Source: Aurifilum marmelostoma
Taxonomy: Eukaryota; Ascomycota; Sordariomycetes; Diaporthales; Cryphonectriaceae
Reading direction: 5' to 3'
DNA length: 64,000 nucleotides
NCBI GenBank assembly: GCA_027559495.1
Contig: JAMXSV010000024.1
Span: 1,116,001 to 1,180,000, forward strand
In this document: positions 58,822 to 64,000 of the stretch, piece by piece
Position numbering within the stretch: position 1 is the stretch's first letter
Layout: each line of letters starts with the position of its first letter
Translations under genes and position numbers: made by a program
Notes under the pieces: model-generated
The model's database searches: none
Seen by the model: the letters and a program-made list of their open reading frames with translations, nothing else
Told to the model about the DNA's origin: nothing

Positions 58822-61800
58822 ATGCAAGCACAGCCTACCGAGAGTCAATCCAGTGTGCCCTCGACCGACGCTTCCCAATCTCAAAACCCGACCGCTCAAG
58901 ATGGCTTGCACGTGCATGATGGTGGCAACGCTCAACAGCGCCTTGGCAGTGCCTCGTCGGAATGCGTCGCCGCAGCAGGCGCGGGCAATCCCGTCGAGCG
59001 CGACCTTGCCACCCAGCAGCCGGACGAGGTCCTGAGCGGCCACGAGGAGGGTCGTGTCGAGCTGCCTGGACAGCGTATATCTGCCTACGAGAATGCAGTA
59101 GTCTCACTGCCGAACGCGCAACAGCTTCTGGGCTTCAAGGTCATGAAAAGAGCTGGGCCTCCATTAGATGGACCCTCACTGAGAGACTGCCCCAATGGTG
59201 TGTAGATAGCACTCGACCTTCTCCCACAAAGAACCCATTACTGTTGGTTGGCCAACGTGGCTCACATCTTCGTGCAGAGATCTTGACGCAGATACTGTCG
59301 CATCTCCATCCCGACTCGCATGGAGCGGTTGCTCTTGTCTCCAAGAGGTTCTACGCCTTGGTGACCGAACCACATGCATGGAGGATGGCATTCCTACGCT
59401 ATTTTCCTGGGGAAGGGGCCATCAAGTCGCCCCACAGCAAGACGATTCAGGACGAGAGCGGCCACGGAACGGATGAGAATGCAGTGCGGTCAGAATTCCG
59501 GTACTTCACTCGCCTGACGCCCATGGCCTCGTGGCGCAGCGAGTATCTGCTTCGAACCCGCCTCCTGCGCAGCGTCGCGCGCGGAAAGCCCGGGTCCAGC
59601 TCAGGGGCCGCTGCGTCTTCATCGCGCCCTTCGCACTCCAACAAGAAGGCCAGCGCCGTTTTGACCTACAATTCGAAGCTCCCCTGGATGGTCAGCAACG
59701 TCCACGCCGTATTCGACAGCTCCAACAAGGGGCCCAAGGTCATAGCCGGCACAACTGACCTCTGCGTATCGACTGTCAGTGACCCATCTACGGGCAAGGT
59801 TGAGAAATGGGGCCTCGATGATCCATTTGCTTTCGCCCAGCTGGACGAGTTATTTCCAAACCTGGAACCATACGGGCTTGCGGACGGCCCTGCTGCTGTC
59901 TACAATGTTATGGATTTGAGTCAGCCTTATGGCATGATTGGCGGTGAAGGGTTTCCTGGTGGTCGTCCGTATTTCCGTGGCACCAACGACGTGCGTGGGA
60001 GGTACCTGGGCGGCTCGGACAGCTCCATCATCGACATGAGCCCCGAGGTGCCCAAGATCCCCGAGCTGATGGAGTCCATTTGCAGTGTGTGGATTGCCAA
60101 GTCTTCGGCAGTGCCTATGATGACCCAACACATGGTTGGCATGATGACGGGCTCGTCTCTGGGCGTGGTTACCACCTACGCTCTTGGTCATGATGCTAAT
60201 GGCCCGCGGTACAAAGCCGGGGACATGACTGCTCGCTGGGTTCTCAGTCCCGGCGTGCCCATCATCGCGCTCAAGGTGGATGATAGCTACAATCACAAGA
60301 GACGAGGTCTCGGGCGTGTCTGGGCATGTGCTGTCAATGCTCTCGGAGAGTGCTTCGTTCTGACAGCGACGCCAGACCCTCCGACTGAGGCAACGAGGAA
60401 GGAACTGGACGCTACCAAGGCTGCCTGGCTCGCTGGCCGCTCTGTGTACTGGGAACTCATCGAAGCGACCCGCCGTCAAGCTCGTCCAGATGGGCTCGAC
60501 AAGAACGCAGTGCGCGGTGGATACTCGCCCCGGTCTCCTTGTCATGCTATGGGATTAAGCAAGGAGCAGATTGTAGCTGAAGCTCGCGAGATCGAGAAGT
60601 TCCTTCGCTACGAGCCGGCGCACTTCAGGAGAGTTTGTGAGGGCTGGGATATGCGGCGGCGGGTCGAGTTCGATTTTGCTGAAGAGATCGTGCTCCTGAT
60701 CCGCTGCCTTCAGGGCGAGGATCACCCCACCGAGATTCTTCGCTACACGAAGATGAGCACCTCCAGTGACATCGACCAATTGGCAACAAAGACAGCGACC
60801 GCTACCGATCCACCCCCGCCGGCGCCATATTCATCAATTTTCGGCTCTGCGCACAAGGTCTCGGTTGATAGCCACGCTCCATCGCCTCCCGCTGAGGCAA
60901 AGACGGCATCCAGCGCCGATGTAGGACAGTGGCGAATATCGAGGTTGTCAGTGAAGAGATTGGGCAAGGCCGACATCACTACGACCGCCCTGGACAGCAG
61001 CTTGCACGCTGCTCTTGCTCCATTCGAGGACCCATTAAATGGTGATGGTCTTTCTGGAAGCGGCACAACGACGCCGACTACGAAGCAGACCAATGGCGGC
61101 GACATACCTGGACGCAGGGCCCGCTTTCTGGCAGTCGGCACGGATCACGGCAAGGTTGTTCTCTGGAATGTGCGAGACACCGGCTCCGACATCGTCGAAC
61201 CTGCTTTTGTCGTTCAGACTGAGTCGCCTGATATCACAAGCCTAGCGGTCTCGGCCTTGTACGTTGTCGCGGGCGGGAGCGATGGTCTTGTCCAGGCCTG
61301 GGACCCCCTCGCATCGACGATGGAGCCTATAAGGACACTGAGTTCCAAGTCCTCGGGAAGGGCGCCGCGTCACATCCTGAATGCCAACCCAGCCTTGCGA
61401 CTGGCCGATTACTCGGCATGCCCTGTCATCTACCTCGATCCAGACGCCACCTCACTGAGAGGCATTCTCTGCTTTGGGACTTTCATCCGGTATTGGACCT
61501 ACAGCTCCACAGCCCCCTCTATCGGGCGCAAGCGGCGCCTTCGTCATTCAGACATACATGGGCGCCTAGCAAGCCGCCGTCAGGGCGAGGCTGTGAAGGG
61601 TTACATTGCTGCAGAGGAGGCTGAGCTTCGGCACGAGCAAGAGCACCGAGCCCGTGAGCAGGCGAGACTACGCAACCGCTTTGGCGTAGGCCTGGGTGAC
61701 TTGACCGAGGAAGAATCTATCAGATACGCTCAAATGATATCCGAGGAGGCATTCCTCTACGACGAGCAACGACGCACAAGTGCCAGCGATACTGGGTCAG

Positions 61801-62390
61801 CTGCTGACATGGGGGAGATCAATTCGACTTCCGGAAGTGTCGACACCGTGACACCCGATCCCAGTCTTTCGGGGCACAGTCTGGCAACGGGCTCGTCTGC
61901 AATCGCAGAGCATCGTGTTCACAATCATCATGATGATCATGACGATGAATTCGAGCGACAGATTCAGCGTGCGCTCCGGCTCTCCCTCATGGACGGCGGC
62001 GGAGATACTCTGGCCCAATCTCCGTGGGCTAATAGCTCAACCGACTTCGACTATCAGGTCAGATATAAGCCCCAGAAGAGCAAGCGATCTATACCGGCGG
62101 CGGCTTCCGGCAGCTCCAGCAAAGCACACACGCCGCTCCCGCAAGGTGGAATGCTCTCGGGCCAGTCCTGCAGAGACACCACGGCGTCGTCACCTACGGT
62201 CGGCGAGGACATGGATGAGGATCTAGCCCTGGCGCTGCGTCTCAGTCTCGAAGAAGAAGAATTGCGGAAGCAGTCTCAGGGTACTGGACTTGGTATTGAG
62301 ACTGATGGATTTCCTCCCCCTCGAGACAGCTGGCAAGGGAAAGGGAGTCGCCCGTTACTGAGGAGCAGGAGACACTACTTTTCGACATGA
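58822..62390 (+). CDS. F-box/beta-propeller protein with C-terminal ubiquitin-interacting motifs
   Basis: Two exons, 58822-59197 and 59278-62390, with an 80-nt intron (GTGTGT...GTGCAG). The product is 1162 aa. Residues 1-125 are polar and low-complexity. The splice junction creates NEILTQILSHLHPDSHGAVA, followed by LVSKRFYALVTEPHAWRMAF, a clear F-box (about 125-170) that should bind Skp1 in an SCF ligase. The middle (about 210-880) reads as WD40/beta-propeller-like strands, e.g. AVGTDHGKVVLWNVRDTG and YVVAGGSDGLVQAWDPLAST. A Glu/Arg-rich helix follows. Near the C-terminus two UIM motifs are visible: EFERQIQRALRLSLMDGG (about 1016-1033) and MDEDLALALRLSLEEEEL (about 1104-1121). It is probably an SCF receptor that itself binds ubiquitin chains. 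The domain calls are firm except the exact number of blades. Confidence 0.85.
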
Positions 62391-62634
62391 GTGCTTCTCG
62401 AGGCAAGAGATGATGCAGAAGGGGGAAACGAGGAGGGGTGGTGCTGTTCATGCGTTGAGAGTTTTTCTTCTTCGATTCTTTTCCTCGAGTTGTTCCCTTC
62501 CCGTTATGGTCTGATTGATGATGGGTCCATGGGTGCGCCTCAGACTTTGGCGCCCTCAACATAATCAGCCCCTTATTTGCCGTACAACAAGAATTTGATA
62601 ATCATTTCTGCCTGAATACCTACCTACTTGGACA

Positions 62635-63929
62635 TCAACATTCCGACAGCCACTGAGAGACTGACGAAAACATGTAACCGTCTACGATGCCGAGACGCAT
62701 ATCCAAGCTAGCCTGGCAATGCATCTCCCCCGGGCAGACAATCAACTGCAACGCCGGGTCCGATGCCTTTTCGACCTCCGACACCAACCTGCAGCCCTTG
62801 ACGCCCACATCCGCAGCCCCCATCGCCTTGGCCACGCGGCAGACATCGCTGTGATACACCTCATCGCCACCAACGATCAAGAGCACCCTGTCCGCCCTCA
62901 GATGATCCCAGAACCCAACTCCGGCCAACACCGGTGCCGCCCAAACATCCCCCGCTGGCTTCCAGGCCGCCGTGATCGCGCCGAGGCTGGCCTTGTTCAT
63001 GAAGTCCTTGCCGGCATTATACCGGAAACTCTCTGCGGTGCCCTCGTTGGCCGTGCGCGGCGAGATGGCGAAGGCGCCTCGGAATTTTGCCGTGGTCGAT
63101 GACGACGAAGACAGCACTAGGGGCGCGATCCCGGGCTTGGGCTGCTGCATGTGCGCCAGGATAGCCAGCACCAGATTTCCGCCTGCTGACTCGCCGCCGA
63201 TGATGATCTCCGAGGGGTGGCGGTACTGCAGGAGCAGGCGCAGTGCGGCTACGGACTGGGACAGCTGGCCTGGATACACACAGTCGGGGGCGAGGGTGTA
63301 TTCGAGGAGGACAGGCGAGGCGCCCGCCGCGCGTGCTAGCTGTATGGCAAAGGCAGGAGACTGCAGCGGGACGAGGAAACCTCCGCCGCTGTTGGTTGGG
63401 TTAGAGAAACAACTCATATGTGCAACTACACGAATGACAGCATTGCGATATGGAATAGGATGCCAACGAAGGAAGAAAAGAAAAACGGGAAAAGAGAAAG
63501 AAAACGAGGGGAAAAAAGGAAGAAGACTTACTGGAAATACAACAAGATACGGCCCTCCTGTTGCAGCTCACAGTCGATGAAGTGCAGCGTCGCAGGGGGT
63601 AAGCCAGCACCAGCACCATTGCTTCCTTTCACCAGGACTGACCGGTGGGCAAGGCCCTTGGCGGCGCAGTAGGCAATGACAGCCTGGCCGGTGGTCCTGG
63701 AGAACAAGGTCCGGAGCTGGCCTGGCTTCAAGGCGGCGACGACCGTCCCGAAGCTCGCCACGGCGTTTCTCCTCAGGGACTTGCGGCCCAGCAGGGTGCC
63801 GTCCCTCCACTGCGACAAGGTGCTGGTCAGGAAGAAGGCGAGCATGGCGCAGGCGAGTAATGGCAGGGCGCTGAGCAGGGAGACTATGTCCCGCGCGGTC
63901 CTCTGCCTCGGGCGCGTGTGGCTGGACAT
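62635..63929 (-). CDS. Membrane-anchored alpha/beta hydrolase (HSL/steryl acetyl hydrolase-like)
   Basis: Two exons, 63929-63532 and 63388-62635, with a 143-nt intron (GTAAGT...CAACAG). The product is 383 aa. Splicing restores the oxyanion-hole motif YFHGGGFLVP (His133-Gly136), absent from either exon alone. The nucleophile elbow GGESAGGN places Ser200, with probable Asp308 in VGGDEV and His356 in EMHCQ, giving a complete triad of the hormone-sensitive-lipase family. A hydrophobic helix near residues 18-36 (LLSALPLLACAMLAFFLTS) suggests ER membrane anchoring, as in yeast Say1, which deacetylates sterol acetates. The substrate is inferred only from this resemblance; a carboxylesterase acting on xenobiotics is an alternative. 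Convergent with the F-box gene, 244 bp apart. Confidence 0.85.
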
Positions 63930-63960
63930 GGTTGGCCGGCTGCTTGCCTTTGGTCGCTCT

Positions 63961-63989
63961 GTATGTGTGTATGTATGTACGTACGTACG
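63961..63989 (+). repeat. GTAT/GTAC tetranucleotide microsatellite
   Basis: Irregular tandem GTAT, GTGT and GTAC units just upstream (on the minus strand) of the esterase start codon, at the window edge. Confidence 0.75.
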
Positions 63990-64000
63990 AGCACCACCGT

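Overview
The window is nuclear DNA of a filamentous ascomycete (Pezizomycotina), most likely a Sordariomycete. The evidence is short introns of about 50-110 nt with GTA/GTG-AGT-type donors and CTAAC/CTGAC-like branch sites, GC-rich coding sequence separated by pyrimidine-rich and homopolymer-rich spacers, a Neurospora-like kinesin-1, and a FarB/CTF1-beta-type Zn2Cys6 regulator. There are no operons. I support 17 protein genes and found no convincing tRNA, rRNA or intact transposon. I resolved splice junctions by requiring GT/AG borders, matching phase and restoration of conserved family motifs.

Layout. 0.2-9.3 kb holds SPT3 (+), IST1 (-), PPM1/LCMT1 (+), the AP-2 sigma subunit (-) and MCD4 (+). 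11.8-19.4 kb holds a six-exon Zn2Cys6 factor (+) convergent with PMS1 (-). 22.4-30.8 kb holds BST1 (+), a frameshifted short-chain dehydrogenase (-) and a multi-pass membrane protein of unknown function (+). 32-39.7 kb holds kinesin-1 (-), RAD6 (-) and acetyl-CoA acetyltransferase (+). 40.2-52.7 kb holds a CSN12/PCI protein (+), a GPI-type SUN-family wall protein (+), a Clr2-like silencing protein (+) and a triple cysteine-module protein (-). After a 6.1-kb gene-poor gap come an F-box/beta-propeller/UIM protein (+) and a membrane-anchored HSL-type esterase (-).

Most genes are housekeeping functions that act separately: SAGA transcription (SPT3), ESCRT and endocytosis (IST1, AP-2 sigma), PP2A methylation (PPM1), mismatch repair (PMS1), H2B ubiquitination and DNA damage tolerance (RAD6), transport (kinesin) and sterol/acetyl-CoA metabolism (thiolase, esterase). 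A loose theme is GPI biology: MCD4 and BST1 act on the GPI lipid, and the SUN-type protein carries a GPI-attachment signal.

The items most worth a second look are an 11-nt micro-exon inside the Zn2Cys6 motif, the dehydrogenase frameshift at a G5 run, the triple Cys-module protein, the F-box + two-UIM protein, a cluster of perfect hairpins near 10.45 kb, and stop-free in-frame introns in the kinesin and AP-2 sigma genes. I did not find a clear candidate for an undescribed multi-gene system.
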